64,000 nt of DNA, from NCBI GenBank assembly GCA_028278545.1, contig JANQED010000004.1:124001-188000 (forward strand), read 5' to 3'. The notes under the pieces are model-generated. The model ran no database searches. It saw only the letters and a program-made list of their open reading frames with translations, and had not been told where the DNA came from. The position numbers and the translations under genes are program-made. The stretch comes from Anaerolineales bacterium. GTDB lineage: Bacteria > Chloroflexota > Anaerolineae > Anaerolineales > UBA11858. The number at the start of each line of letters is the position of its first letter. The stretch's first letter is position 1. Below are positions 34,824 through 44,830 of the stretch, in pieces.

Positions 34824-37800
34824 ATGCTCTCAGGTTACACGCTGCGTTACCGCTTGGGGAAAGGTGAATGGCGAGAGTTCCAACTATCGAAAGAGAATAC
34901 GCTGATTGGGCGAGGAGCAGATTGCGATCTGACATTGGATCACAAGGAAGTTTCTCGTAGGCACGCCCGCCTCAGCCTTGTTGGGGGAGAGATCTTATTG
35001 ACCGATCTTGGTTCAAGCAACGGTACGTTTATAGAAGGAGAATCTATCGCGCCGAATACCCCCGTCCCGCTTTCGGCTGGCAAGCACTTCGAAATTGGCG
35101 GGTTTGTCTTGACATTGCAGGTTGCCGGTGTCGAAGCCACGAGCGTGGCTGATGATCAAGCCCCCTCGCGGGAAGAGGTCTTTCATTTGCGCTATCGCTT
35201 AGCTGGCGGAGAGTGGCAGACTTACATCCTCCCGGATGGAGAGACTTCGTTTGGGCGCGGTGGGGAGAATGACTTGGTTTTCGAAGATGAAGAGACCTCA
35301 CGCCACCACGCTGTGCTGGCTTTCGCCGGCAACAAACTATTGCTTACCGATCTAGGCTCTACGAACGGCACCTACGTAGACGGCGTGCAGTTGGCCCCAC
35401 ATCAGAAGCATCCCCTCCAGATTGGGCAGTTCATTCTCATGGGCCAGTATACGTTGTACGTGGAGTCGCCGGGCGTCGTTGGCGTGATGCACTCCGCCAG
35501 CGGGACCATGGTGATGCCTGGAGCAGCGCGCGCTTTGGAAGATGCTGGTGCCCCCAAGACGATGCTGGATGTTGAGGTAGCTACCCTGTCCACCTCGGTG
35601 CGCACCATGGACCTGGGCGGCCACGACAAAGTGACCATCGGGCGTGCTGCGGAGAACCAGGTGGTTCTGAATCACCCTTTGGTGAGCCGTTACCACGCGG
35701 TCTTGGAGCGGATGGGCAAGCGTTTTGCCATCAAAGACCTGCGCAGCACCAACGGCGTGTATGTCAATGAGCAGCGCATCGACCGCGAAGCCTACTTGAA
35801 AGATTGGGATCAGATTCGGATTGGGCCGTATGTCTTTGTTCTCTCCGGTCAGCAGCTTCAGGGCCAGATAGAGGAGGGCATCCGTATCGAAGCCATGAAT
35901 GTCAACCAGGTGGTTTCTAGCGGCCTGAACTTGCTCAAGGATATCAGCCTGACCATAGAGCCGAACGAGTTTGTGGCGCTGGTGGGCATGAGCGGCGCGG
36001 GGAAATCTACCTTTATGAATGCCATCAATGGTTACTGGCCTGCCAGCCACGGCCAGGTTCTGGTGAATGGCATAAACCTGTATGATCACTATGATATGTT
36101 CCGTGACGATATCGGTTATGTTCCGCAAAAGGATATTGTCCACGCCGAGCTGACGCCCGAGTCAGCCCTGGATTATGTGGCCCAGTTGCGCATGCCCCCA
36201 GATACTTCGCCCCAGGAACGCCAGGCGGTGGTCAGCGAAGTGCTCGAGGATCTCGATCTCACCGAACGCAAGGATATCCCCATCGCCCGCTTGTCGGGCG
36301 GCCAGCTCAAACGCGTCTCGATAGGCGTCGAGCTGCTGACCAAACCACGCCTGTTCTTCCTGGATGAGCCTACCAGCGGCCTGGACCCCGGCACTGAGTA
36401 CGACATGATGAGATTGATGCGTCGTCTGGCAGATCAGGGGCGCACAATCATCTTGATCACCCACGCGACCAAGAACGTGATGCTCTGCGACAAGGTCATC
36501 TTTCTGGCCCGGGGGGGCAACCTGGCCTTTTACGGCGCGCCGGAAGATGCCCTGGCGTATTTCGACCATTATCGCACCGACCGCGAGCGCCGCGAAAAGG
36601 ACATGGAATTCGACGATATTTATCGTATCCTGAACGACGAATCCCGCGGCGCGCCCGAAGCCTGGCGCGAGAGATACCTGCAATCGCCGGTCTATCAAGA
36701 GCTGATGGGTCGAAGTGGGCCGCAGGAAGCTCTCCCCGCCCCGGGGAATATGGTGCAGGCAGGGAAAGTGCAGGGATCAAAGAGGCGCATTTCCTCTCTG
36801 CGCCAATTTAAGGTTCTGTCGGCCAGGAATTTGAAGATATTGGTTGCCGACAAAATTTCTTTGGGCTTGATGGTTGCTTTAGCGCCTGTATTGGGGCTGA
36901 TGGATTTCATTTGGGGCAATGATCTCTATGACCCCATCGTTGGCGATGCTTCAAAGATCGTCACCCTCTGGTTCATGATGGCTCTGATCACTGTGCTCGT
37001 CGGCGCGATGAGCAGCGTCAGGGAGATCGTGAAGGAAGTCGATATCTATAAGCGCGAAAGGGCGGTCAATCTAAAGATTCTCCCTTATGTTTTGTCGAAG
37101 ATTTGGGTGGGGATCGTATTGGCGATGTATCAGGCTGGCGTTCTGCTGCTGTTTCGCATCTTGTTCGTACAGCCGAGCGTGCCTTCGGGTGCTGCCTATT
37201 TCTCCCTTTACATCACCTTGTTCCTGGGCACATTGTGCGGTTATCTGATTGGATTGGCGATCTCTGCGGCGGCCCCCAATCAAAATTCAGCTATGATGTT
37301 GATTATTGTCGTCTTGGTGCCGCAGTTCCTCTTCGCCGGTGCCCTGCTCCCCTTGGATTTGATCCCCGGCGGAGAGCAGATCAGTTTCCTGATGCCCACG
37401 CGCTGGTCCTTTGAGTCCTTCATGCGCATTACCGGCGTGGGGGAACAGATTGCTGAAGACCCCTGTTGGATCAGCTTTCCCAAGGCAGATCGCTTGAAAC
37501 TGCCCGAAGAACTCAAGGCGGATTGCCCGTGTATGGGCGCGAGTATTTTCACAGCCTGCGCCGACTTCCCGGGGATTCTGTCAGAGGATTTCTACGATGT
37601 CAACGCCCAGGCGGCTATCGCCAACCCTGAGCCGGTTGAACCGGCGCAGCCCACGCCTTATCCCTACCCCACGGCTTATCCCTCCCCCACGGCCTTGCCT
37701 ACCCCCACGCTGCTGCCATCGTTGACGCCTTATCCCACCCCCTCAAACCCGCGCGACATGGATTCTTACATGGACCTTCGCGAGGAGCAGGGCCAGGAAT

Positions 37801-38153
37801 ACCAGGACAGCATTTTGGGCCAGTTTGACGGGTATCGAGAAGACAGCCAGGAGCAGGGGGCAGAATACTCAACTGTGCGCACCGGGCAGGGTGACCAATA
37901 TGCTGCCCTTCGCGAGGCCCAAGGGGATGAATACGCGGCTGCCATGACAGCTTATGGGGATGAGCGCGCCGAATGGCAGGAATCTCGTGAGAAGGCGATC
38001 AACAGTGCCGAGGCGGTGCTGGGGTCCATCTACGACAACTTCCAACAGGCGTTTGGGGGAACGGTTGTCGGCCGGTGGACGATCATGGGCGTGATTATGG
38101 CTGCCCTGATGGGGTTGGTGCTGGTCTTCCAAAAACGTAAGGATGTGGTTTAA
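34824..38153 (+). CDS. ABC transporter with three FHA domains and ABC-2 membrane domain
   Basis: A 1109-residue half-transporter of the ABCG/ABC-2 type. Three FHA phosphothreonine-binding domains come first (about residues 20-85, 125-190 and 255-330, each with GRxxxxD/N...SRxHA and a DLxSxNGTxV/NGVYV motif). The nucleotide-binding domain has GMSGAGKST (Walker A), LSGGQLKRVS (signature) and RLFFLDEPTSG (Walker B). The membrane domain follows (about residues 690-860), then a cysteine-bearing loop (DPCWISFPK, ADCPCMGASIFTAC), a Pro/Thr spacer, a Gln/Glu/Tyr repeat and one last membrane helix. ATG 34824 has TGGAGG seven bases upstream; an upstream ATG at 34734 is less likely. FHA links it to Ser/Thr kinase signalling. 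Confidence 0.9.
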   Translation: MLSGYTLRYRLGKGEWREFQLSKENTLIGRGADCDLTLDHKEVSRRHARLSLVGGEILLTDLGSSNGTFIEGESIAPNTPVPLSAGKHFEIGGFVLTLQVAGVEATSVADDQAPSREEVFHLRYRLAGGEWQTYILPDGETSFGRGGENDLVFEDEETSRHHAVLAFAGNKLLLTDLGSTNGTYVDGVQLAPHQKHPLQIGQFILMGQYTLYVESPGVVGVMHSASGTMVMPGAARALEDAGAPKTMLDVEVATLSTSVRTMDLGGHDKVTIGRAAENQVVLNHPLVSRYHAVLERMGKRFAIKDLRSTNGVYVNEQRIDREAYLKDWDQIRIGPYVFVLSGQQLQGQIEEGIRIEAMNVNQVVSSGLNLLKDISLTIEPNEFVALVGMSGAGKSTFMNAINGYWPASHGQVLVNGINLYDHYDMFRDDIGYVPQKDIVHAELTPESALDYVAQLRMPPDTSPQERQAVVSEVLEDLDLTERKDIPIARLSGGQLKRVSIGVELLTKPRLFFLDEPTSGLDPGTEYDMMRLMRRLADQGRTIILITHATKNVMLCDKVIFLARGGNLAFYGAPEDALAYFDHYRTDRERREKDMEFDDIYRILNDESRGAPEAWRERYLQSPVYQELMGRSGPQEALPAPGNMVQAGKVQGSKRRISSLRQFKVLSARNLKILVADKISLGLMVALAPVLGLMDFIWGNDLYDPIVGDASKIVTLWFMMALITVLVGAMSSVREIVKEVDIYKRERAVNLKILPYVLSKIWVGIVLAMYQAGVLLLFRILFVQPSVPSGAAYFSLYITLFLGTLCGYLIGLAISAAAPNQNSAMMLIIVVLVPQFLFAGALLPLDLIPGGEQISFLMPTRWSFESFMRITGVGEQIAEDPCWISFPKADRLKLPEELKADCPCMGASIFTACADFPGILSEDFYDVNAQAAIANPEPVEPAQPTPYPYPTAYPSPTALPTPTLLPSLTPYPTPSNPRDMDSYMDLREEQGQEYQDSILGQFDGYREDSQEQGAEYSTVRTGQGDQYAALREAQGDEYAAAMTAYGDERAEWQESREKAINSAEAVLGSIYDNFQQAFGGTVVGRWTIMGVIMAALMGLVLVFQKRKDVV

Positions 38154-38219
38154 CACCCATGTCTACGTCAGACTTCCGAAATTTGCTTACCCCGAATTGC
38201 GCTTGGTGAGATGCCACTC

Positions 38220-38301
38220 GTTGAGCGGAAGCTTGCCGCAGGCAAGCTGAAGTCGAAACGTCGAATTTGTTCCATCGTTCTCCCTTCGACTGCGCTCAGG
38301 G
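38220..38301. repeat. paired hairpins, REP-like
   Basis: AGCTTGCCGCAGGCAAGCT at 38230-38248 is a near-perfect hairpin, followed by CCCTTCGACTGCGCTCAGGG at 38282-38301, the reverse-oriented relative of the 9523 and 57401 elements. Region between the ABC gene and the next gene, with no coding signal. Confidence 0.65.
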
Positions 38302-38351
38302 AGTTGCTGTTTTCTTGTCCGTAGCTCAGGTTACTTATAAAATTGTTTTCT

Positions 38352-39455
38352 ATGACTGCTTTGAAGAACCAATCGGAAACGAAAATCTATCCTCCAGAAT
38401 CTGCCGACCCAGGTACCCTGCGCGGCCGCCTCGTCGCGGTGATCGGTTATGGCAATCAGGGCCGGGCCCAGGCCTTGAACCTGCGCGATAATGGGGTCGC
38501 TGTGATCATCGGCAACAACGCCGACGGGTACGCCGAGCGTGCTGCGGAAGATGGTTTCGAGGTGCTGGACATCCCAACCGCTGTTGTCAGAGCTGAAATC
38601 GTCATGTTGCTCATCCCAGATGAAGTGCTCACGGCGGTTTTTGAAGAGCGGGTGAAGCCGCACCTGAAACCGGGAAGCGCCCTGGTCTTTGCCAGCGGAT
38701 ACAATATCGCTTTCGGCCTGATACAGGTCCCAGCCGATGTTGATGTGATCCTGCTGGCGCCGCGCATGATCGGCGTTGGCATCCGCGAACGCTTTCTCAC
38801 CGGGGAGGGCTTCTATTGCCTGGTTGGGGTTGAGCAGGATGCCAGTGGGACTGCCGAGGAGATCATGCAGGCCCTGACCTGGGCCATCGGCGGGTTGCAA
38901 AAACCGGCCATTGCGGTGACCTTTAAGCAGGAAGCCGCTCTCGATTTGTTCAACGAGCAGGCCTTTGGCCCCGCTTTTGGCCGTGTCCTGCTGACGGCTA
39001 TTTCGGTCTTGCTGGAAAAGGGGCTGCCGCCCGAGGCGGTCTTGGTCGAGATGTATATCAGCGAGGAGATGGCCTATACCTACCAGAAGATGGCCCAGGC
39101 TGGCTTGGTCCGGCAGACCTTGTTCCACTCACCGACCTCCCAGTATGGCGCCATGTCCCGGGGGACGCGCTTCCTGAGGATGGGCTTGCGCCGCAGGATG
39201 AGCAGGATTTTTGACGAGATCGAGAGGGGTGACTTTGCCAGAGAATGGAGCGGCGCCTTCGCCCGCTTGAAGTTCAAAGTGATCAAGTATTTCGCCATGC
39301 GCCAGTCCATCAACCGGGTTGAAAACCAGGTGCGCGAAGCGTTAGCAATGCAGCCTTTTGAAGGCTATCAGCCGGCAAAGGATATCAACGCCATTTTAGA
39401 AGATCCCGAAATCCAGGAGCATCTAAAAACCTTCCGAGAGACATTTGAGTTTTAG
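38352..39455 (+). CDS. ketol-acid reductoisomerase-like protein
   Basis: A 367-residue protein with an N-terminal NAD(P)-binding Rossmann domain (VAVIGYGNQGRAQALNLRDNG near residues 29-50) and the all-helical KARI domain. The magnesium-binding residues are visible: DLFNEQAF (Asp and Glu, cf. DLFGEQ) and EMYISEEMAYTYQKM later. It is closest to class I KARI (IlvC), but the gene is alone, without ilvB/ilvN/ilvD, and has unusual sequence around SPTSQYGAMSRGTRFLRMG. It may have a different keto-acid substrate or be a second copy. ATG 38352; a TTG three codons upstream also fits. Confidence 0.8.
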   Translation: MTALKNQSETKIYPPESADPGTLRGRLVAVIGYGNQGRAQALNLRDNGVAVIIGNNADGYAERAAEDGFEVLDIPTAVVRAEIVMLLIPDEVLTAVFEERVKPHLKPGSALVFASGYNIAFGLIQVPADVDVILLAPRMIGVGIRERFLTGEGFYCLVGVEQDASGTAEEIMQALTWAIGGLQKPAIAVTFKQEAALDLFNEQAFGPAFGRVLLTAISVLLEKGLPPEAVLVEMYISEEMAYTYQKMAQAGLVRQTLFHSPTSQYGAMSRGTRFLRMGLRRRMSRIFDEIERGDFAREWSGAFARLKFKVIKYFAMRQSINRVENQVREALAMQPFEGYQPAKDINAILEDPEIQEHLKTFRETFEF

Positions 39456-39644
39456 CAGTTGTATAGATGAGAACAGCCGTTACGGAAAATGGTATGCGGA
39501 CTGACACGGATTCCAGGGATTTTGTCGATACTTAGCCGGCGTTAGAACATCGCAACCCCGCCATCAGGCGGGGTTGTGCGCGCCGCTCGTTTGCCCGGTC
39601 AAATGTCGGCGAGGTTGGCCCCAAATTTCTTGCTGGGCTAGAGC

Positions 39645-40952
39645 CTATTGCTCATCCTGGTTTTCTTCGTAGGGCCAAACTTGTGCTGGGTTTGAACTCA
39701 ATAATTCCGCTGGCCCTGGATTGAAAGTGTTTGGGTCGCCGCTGGTGAACTCATATACCTTGCCTTCTGCACTGCTGGCACAATCGCCATATTCTGAGCA
39801 GGCGATCATGCCAGTCAAGCCCTGGAATCCCTCCAGGACATAGAGTGCATCCCGGACCGCTAAAGGATCGACCATCAATGATCCATCCTCTCCCTGGACA
39901 GCAACCTGAGCGATTGCCTTGAGAAGCAATGTGGCGGCATCATAGGCGTATGAATGGTAATTGGAAACCGGCTCTTCGTCATAATTGGCACGGTGAGAAT
40001 CTAGGAATTCTTGATAGCTTTCGGCTTCTTGATCGTAATCGTAAGATGTGGCCGACACATAGACACCCACTGCATCTTCGCCAGCCTGCTCCAGGAAATT
40101 AGGATTCATATAGATTTCCCAGACAAAAATGGCCGCACTCTCTAAGTCGGCTGATGTTCTGGCTTCAGCGAGAAAAGCCGCTCCCTCTTCAATACCCCAA
40201 CCCATGAAGTAGATGACATCTGGGGCAGCTTCAACCAGGCTGTCGACAACTGGGGCAAACTCAATACTGTGGCCTTCCATTGCTAATTCTAGAACACATT
40301 CGCCGCCTAAGTCCGCAAACGCTTGGCAGAGTGCTTCACTTTTCACCATTCGCAGTTCATCGCCTTCAACAAATACTGTTGCCAACTTTAGCGCACCGAG
40401 GTCATTGTATGCATACTGAGCAACGCCTTTTATTTGGTGGAGGTCATTTGGCGCGGTGCGGAAATAACCCGGTGAACGGGATTCAGGATCCGTTAGCTCT
40501 AGGCTGGTATTTGAAGGAGAAACCATAACCTTGTTGCCATCAGAGATGATGGATGATGCCACTAATGCGTTTTGTGAGCAGGTGGTCCCTAAGACCCCGA
40601 CAACGGCATCATCCTCCACGAGGAGTTGTGCGCCGCGCTGTCCTGCTGATTCGTTGCATCCTGAATCAAACCTTGTGAGTTCAATCAGATGTCCGTAGAG
40701 TTCCCCGCCGAAATCATCAATGGCTATTTCAATGCCTCGGATTGAGTCGATGCCCAAATAGTGGGTTTCCCACAGCAAGTACCCGATCCTGATAGGTTCA
40801 CCCTTGGCAAATTCGAGCGTATCTGGCGAAAGAGTAGGCGTGGGGGTCATATCATCCGGTGTTGGCGTACTTGTTTGCGCTAATCCCACATTCCACGTTG
40901 CAAGCAACAAGAACGTCATCATTAAGATGGTAACCACAAGTATTTTCTTCAT
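39645..40952 (-). CDS. branched-chain amino acid-type ABC substrate-binding protein
   Basis: A 435-residue exported protein of the Leu/Ile/Val-binding (periplasmic-binding type 1) family. A signal peptide (KKILVVTILMMTFLLLATW, cleaved near residue 26) is followed by EPIRIGYLLWETHYLGIDSI and a domain with LLVEDDAVVGVLG, CSQNALVASSIISDG, GYFRTAPNDLHQIKG and NYHSYAYDAATLLLKAI, typical of these receptors. No permease or ATPase genes are adjacent, so it is an orphan. The ATG 40952 has AAAGGAGG nine bases upstream, which fixes the start; upstream codons in the same frame are not used. Confidence 0.85.
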   Translation of the reverse strand: MKKILVVTILMMTFLLLATWNVGLAQTSTPTPDDMTPTPTLSPDTLEFAKGEPIRIGYLLWETHYLGIDSIRGIEIAIDDFGGELYGHLIELTRFDSGCNESAGQRGAQLLVEDDAVVGVLGTTCSQNALVASSIISDGNKVMVSPSNTSLELTDPESRSPGYFRTAPNDLHQIKGVAQYAYNDLGALKLATVFVEGDELRMVKSEALCQAFADLGGECVLELAMEGHSIEFAPVVDSLVEAAPDVIYFMGWGIEEGAAFLAEARTSADLESAAIFVWEIYMNPNFLEQAGEDAVGVYVSATSYDYDQEAESYQEFLDSHRANYDEEPVSNYHSYAYDAATLLLKAIAQVAVQGEDGSLMVDPLAVRDALYVLEGFQGLTGMIACSEYGDCASSAEGKVYEFTSGDPNTFNPGPAELLSSNPAQVWPYEENQDEQ

Positions 40953-41136
40953 CTGTTCATTCCTCCTTTTAGAACATACGATGTTGTGGCGGCCCCATCC
41001 CAGCATACAAGCGTTTTACGTCTAAAATTGCCACCAATCTATTACAGCATAGCACAATTCCCCTTCAAGTCAAGAAAACCCCGTCCCCGCCCCCACCTCT
41101 TGACCCCCAAATTACTCAACTGAATTCAGGCACTAT

Positions 41137-41180
41137 CCAACATCTAATCTCCAATATCTAACCTCCAATCCCCAAATCTC
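41137..41180. repeat. simple-sequence tract of CCAAYATCT units
   Basis: Tandem, degenerate CCAACATCTAATCTCCAATA type units in the region between two divergent genes. Same sequence flavour as 4616-4642 and 1584-1606. No gene is seen. Confidence 0.6.
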
Positions 41181-41250
41181 CGCGCCCACTGCGCTCTCCG
41201 CGGTTTATTACCACCGCCGCGGCGAACATGAGTTACAATATCCCCACGCC

Positions 41251-42510
41251 ATGCCTGAAAAACCAACGCCCGTGTCTGGCAGCCGCTTCGAGCTGCTTTA
41301 CCAGCTATCCCAAACCTTCAACGCCTCCCTCGACCTCGACGAAGTCTTAGACCGCGTCATGGACGAGGTCATTGCCGCCGTTGGGGCCGAACGCGGCTTT
41401 GTGGCCCTCAAAGACGGGCAGGGCGGCCTGGACTTCCGCTCGGCGCGCGGCATCGAACACACCTCCATCGAAGACCCCGAATCCCAAATCTCCCACAGTG
41501 TGATCGAAGAAGTCCTGCAGAATGAAGAGCCGGTGCTCACCCATGACGCCCAAAGCGACGACCGCTTCAGCGACCGCGCCAGCGTGCTGGGTTTGCAACT
41601 GCGTTCCATCCTCTGCACGCCCTTGAAACTCAAAGACAAGATCCTGGGGGTCATCTATGTCGATAACCGCATCTTCTCCGGTTTTTTCACCGACGCCGAA
41701 CTGGAACTGTTCAGCGCCATCGCTTCCAGCGCCGCTGTAGCCATCGAAAACGCCCGCCTCTATGAGATCGCCGTAGAAAAAGGCCGTATGGAACGCGAAC
41801 TGCAAATGGCCTACCGCGTGCAGTCCAGCCTGATCGCCGAGGACCTGCCCTCCTTCCCCGGGTGGGATTTCGCTGCTTCCTGGCAGCCAGCCAGGGAAGT
41901 CTCCGGGGATTTCTACGACTTCATCCCCGTTGATGACGGGGGGCTATGTCTGGTGATCGCCGATGTGACCGATAAAGGCATGCCCGCGGCCCTCTTCATG
42001 TCTCTGACCCGCAGCCTCGTGCGCGCCAGCCTCGATCAGGCCGGTGCACTCGCCCAAGGGATCGCTCGTGCCAATGCCCTGATCTGTGCCGATTCGAATC
42101 TCAGTATGCCGGTGACCCTGTTCCTCTGCCGCCTGGATGGGGATCAAGAGATCACCTACGTCAACGCCGGGCATAATCCCACCCTCCATTACGATGCTGC
42201 CAAAAACCAGCTCAACAAACTCACCCGCACGGGCATGTTTCTGGGCTTCGACGAGGGAGCCGAATACGGCCAGGAGACCGTCGCCCTGAAAGCGGGCGAT
42301 TTCCTGGTTTTCTACACCGACGGCGTGCCGGATGCCGTCAACCAGCACCAGGAGACTTTCGGCATGGAACGCTTCCAGCGTGTGATCGCAGAGAATCACA
42401 CCGCGGCCGCCGCAGACATCCTGACCTCTGTGGAGAACGCCGTCCGAGACTTTATCGGCGATACCGCCCTGTATGACGATCTCACCTTATTGATCGCTAA
42501 GCGTACCTAA
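41251..42510 (+). CDS. GAF-domain SpoIIE-type serine phosphatase (RsbU-like)
   Basis: A 419-residue protein with a GAF sensor domain (about residues 20-165) and a C-terminal PP2C/SpoIIE phosphatase (about 190-415). The phosphatase metal-binding residues are visible in SGDFYDFIPVDDGGLCLVIADVTDKGMPAALFM and YDDLTLLI. Such enzymes dephosphorylate STAS proteins in partner-switching regulation of stress or biofilm genes. It overlaps the next gene by one base (TAATG), so the two phosphatases are translated together. The -10-like TACAAT at 41234-41239 leaves only a very short leader. Confidence 0.92.
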   Translation: MPEKPTPVSGSRFELLYQLSQTFNASLDLDEVLDRVMDEVIAAVGAERGFVALKDGQGGLDFRSARGIEHTSIEDPESQISHSVIEEVLQNEEPVLTHDAQSDDRFSDRASVLGLQLRSILCTPLKLKDKILGVIYVDNRIFSGFFTDAELELFSAIASSAAVAIENARLYEIAVEKGRMERELQMAYRVQSSLIAEDLPSFPGWDFAASWQPAREVSGDFYDFIPVDDGGLCLVIADVTDKGMPAALFMSLTRSLVRASLDQAGALAQGIARANALICADSNLSMPVTLFLCRLDGDQEITYVNAGHNPTLHYDAAKNQLNKLTRTGMFLGFDEGAEYGQETVALKAGDFLVFYTDGVPDAVNQHQETFGMERFQRVIAENHTAAAADILTSVENAVRDFIGDTALYDDLTLLIAKRT

Positions 42511-44633
42511 TGTCAACCGCACCCAGCCCCCGCATCCCCAGACGCTATCGGCTGCTCCTGGCCATTGCCAGGCGCTTCCGCCCCGGTTTGGATGAGATGC
42601 AGATCGAGCGGCAGATCGCCGCCGTGGGGGATATCGTCTCCTGCCTGTATGCCCTGCCCCTGGCCGTCGCCGGGCTTATCTGGCTGGTCGTCGAAACCGA
42701 TGCTGCTCTCCTGCGGGATCACGCCTGGGAGCTGCTCTTATTTACGGTTCTGTTCTTCGTTTTCAACTACCAGCGTTTTTTCCTGATCGTCGAGCTGAGG
42801 GCCAACCGCTACGGCAGCTCGGACGGCTCGCTGGCCGGCATCATCCTCTGGTCGGGGGTGCTGCTCTACGGGCCGACCCTGTTTTGGCTGGCCGTGCTGG
42901 GGACGCTGTTCGAATTCATCAGCAATTGGTTCAGCACAGCCTCCCTCACCGCCCGTTGGAGCCAGGCGCGCAACCTGGCCCTAAACCTGGCCGGGAACAC
43001 CACCGTTGCCCTGACGGCTTCCACCTTGTACCAGCGCTTTGGCGGGACGTTCCCATTAGGCGCGATGAGTTTGAGCACTGTCGCCCTGGCCTTTGGCCTG
43101 CTGCTGGCTAATTTTATCTTGCTGATCGCCCTGTGGTCGGTTTACCTGGTATATGCCACCTGGTCTCAGCGGGTGCTGGCGGGGTCCGATCAGGTTTACT
43201 CGGTGCTGTATTTCTTCTTCCTGTCCATCGGCCTCCCCCACCTGGCCCACCCCTTTGCTATCCTGGCCGCCGGCCTCTACACCGAGAGCGGCATTCCGGT
43301 GTACCTTTTTTTCATCAGCGGCATGTTGATCGTGGCCTTCCTGACGCGCCAGTTGAGCTGGTCGAGCGAGAACAGCCGCCAGCAGTCGCGTATGCTGCAA
43401 AACCTGGAACAACTGGGCCGCGCCATCATCGACGCCCCTCCCAACACAGAGAACCTGCCCGAGATTCTTGCCGAGCACCTTCCCCACATGTTCCCCGCTG
43501 GACGCCATGTGGTCTGGATTTTCCCCGAGGAAGAGCTGGCTAAATACCCCCCCGATTGGCAGCCCGATTTAGAGGGCATCTGGCCCTGGCTGCTGGATAA
43601 AACCCAGGGGGAGACCTTTCAGGCCCATGAGCCTTTGCCCTGGGATGGTCGGGTTGAACAGCACAACCCGATGGTGATCTCGCCGATCATGGATGGAGAA
43701 ACGGGGCAGACCTTTGGGGGTGTTTACTTAGAACTTTATGCTTTGGCCCAACCCTGGGATCGGAGCGCCCTGCAAAACCTTTGTCCCGCCATCCAGTCTC
43801 TCGGCGCGCAGATCGCCTCGGCCACCAATCAGGCCAGGGTCTACACCCAATCCCTGGAATATCAGCGCATGCGGGAAGAGTTGAAACTGGCCTGGCAGAT
43901 TCAAGACAGCCTGCTCCCCATCACCTTCCCCGATATGTCCGGCTGGCAGTTTTCTGTCACTATCGTCCCCGCCGGAGAGACCTCCGGAGACTTCTTCGAT
44001 GTCATCCCCCTGGAAGACGGCCGGGTCGGTTTTGTGCTCGCCGATGTGCTCGATAAGGGCATCGGCCCGGCCTTGTTCATGACCCTCAGCCGCACCCTGC
44101 TGCGCACTTACGCCCTGGATTTCGAGTTCCAGCCCGATATCGTCTTGTTCGCCACCAACGAGCGCATCCTCAAAGACTCGCGCGCCAACCTCTTCGTGAC
44201 CGTCTTCTACGGCATCTTAGACCCCGGGGCCGGCACGCTGACCTACGCCAACGCCGGGCACAACCCCCCGATCCTGCTGCGTTCAGACGACGAGGCGGAG
44301 ATAACGCTGCTTGAGCGAACCGGGCTGCCCCTCGGCATTGAAGAGGAGACCGCCTGGGAGCGCGCCACCGTCCAACTGGACCCCGGGGATGTGCTGGTTC
44401 TGTACACCGATGGCATCCCCGAAGCCCAAAACGGGGCTGGCGAGTTCTTCAGGCGTCAGGCCCTGGAAGCGGTCATCAAGGATAACATCGGCGAATCCGC
44501 CGAAGGTTTGCAGGGGGCTATTCTGGATGCCCTTTACGATTTCCTGGGAGAAGTCCCCCCGCAGGACGATATCACCCTCATGGTCATCAAACGAGACAGG
44601 AATCCCGCCAACATTGCTCTCCCCCGGACTTAA
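42510..44633 (+). CDS. membrane SpoIIE-type serine phosphatase
   Basis: A 707-residue protein with about seven to eight hydrophobic segments in the first 280 residues (for example LYALPLAVAGLIWLVV and ELLLFTVLFFVFNYQRFF), a GAF-like region (about 310-445) and a C-terminal SpoIIE phosphatase with SGDFFDVIPLEDGRVGFVLADVLDKGIG and QDDITLMVIK. The membrane region may sense a signal and thereby adjust the phosphatase. It is translationally coupled to the preceding phosphatase. Target is probably the STAS protein encoded at 45245-45577, which is convergent and separated by a bidirectional terminator. Confidence 0.9.
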   Translation: MSTAPSPRIPRRYRLLLAIARRFRPGLDEMQIERQIAAVGDIVSCLYALPLAVAGLIWLVVETDAALLRDHAWELLLFTVLFFVFNYQRFFLIVELRANRYGSSDGSLAGIILWSGVLLYGPTLFWLAVLGTLFEFISNWFSTASLTARWSQARNLALNLAGNTTVALTASTLYQRFGGTFPLGAMSLSTVALAFGLLLANFILLIALWSVYLVYATWSQRVLAGSDQVYSVLYFFFLSIGLPHLAHPFAILAAGLYTESGIPVYLFFISGMLIVAFLTRQLSWSSENSRQQSRMLQNLEQLGRAIIDAPPNTENLPEILAEHLPHMFPAGRHVVWIFPEEELAKYPPDWQPDLEGIWPWLLDKTQGETFQAHEPLPWDGRVEQHNPMVISPIMDGETGQTFGGVYLELYALAQPWDRSALQNLCPAIQSLGAQIASATNQARVYTQSLEYQRMREELKLAWQIQDSLLPITFPDMSGWQFSVTIVPAGETSGDFFDVIPLEDGRVGFVLADVLDKGIGPALFMTLSRTLLRTYALDFEFQPDIVLFATNERILKDSRANLFVTVFYGILDPGAGTLTYANAGHNPPILLRSDDEAEITLLERTGLPLGIEEETAWERATVQLDPGDVLVLYTDGIPEAQNGAGEFFRRQALEAVIKDNIGESAEGLQGAILDALYDFLGEVPPQDDITLMVIKRDRNPANIALPRT

Positions 44634-44684
44634 TTTCGGTTGAAAGTTGACTTATTGCGCTCTCAAAGAGTGGGATTCTCTGTG

Positions 44685-44719
44685 AAAAAACAGGCTGCGA
44701 GCATCGCAGCCTGTTTTTT
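44685..44719. terminator. bidirectional terminator between phosphatase and RsbW-like genes
   Basis: A 16-base perfect stem AAAAAACAGGCTGCGA (44685-44700) and TCGCAGCCTGTTTTTT (44704-44719) with a GCA loop, with A and T tracts on both sides. Confidence 0.92.
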
Positions 44720-44830
44720 CGCCTGTTTCCCCTCCCCCGACTCGGGGGAGGGGCCAGGGGTGGGGGTAGATTTTGGGCAGTTTGGGTGTCAGAAAAGCAA
44801 AGTTGGGGTTTCCCACACTCTGCGTTTCGT

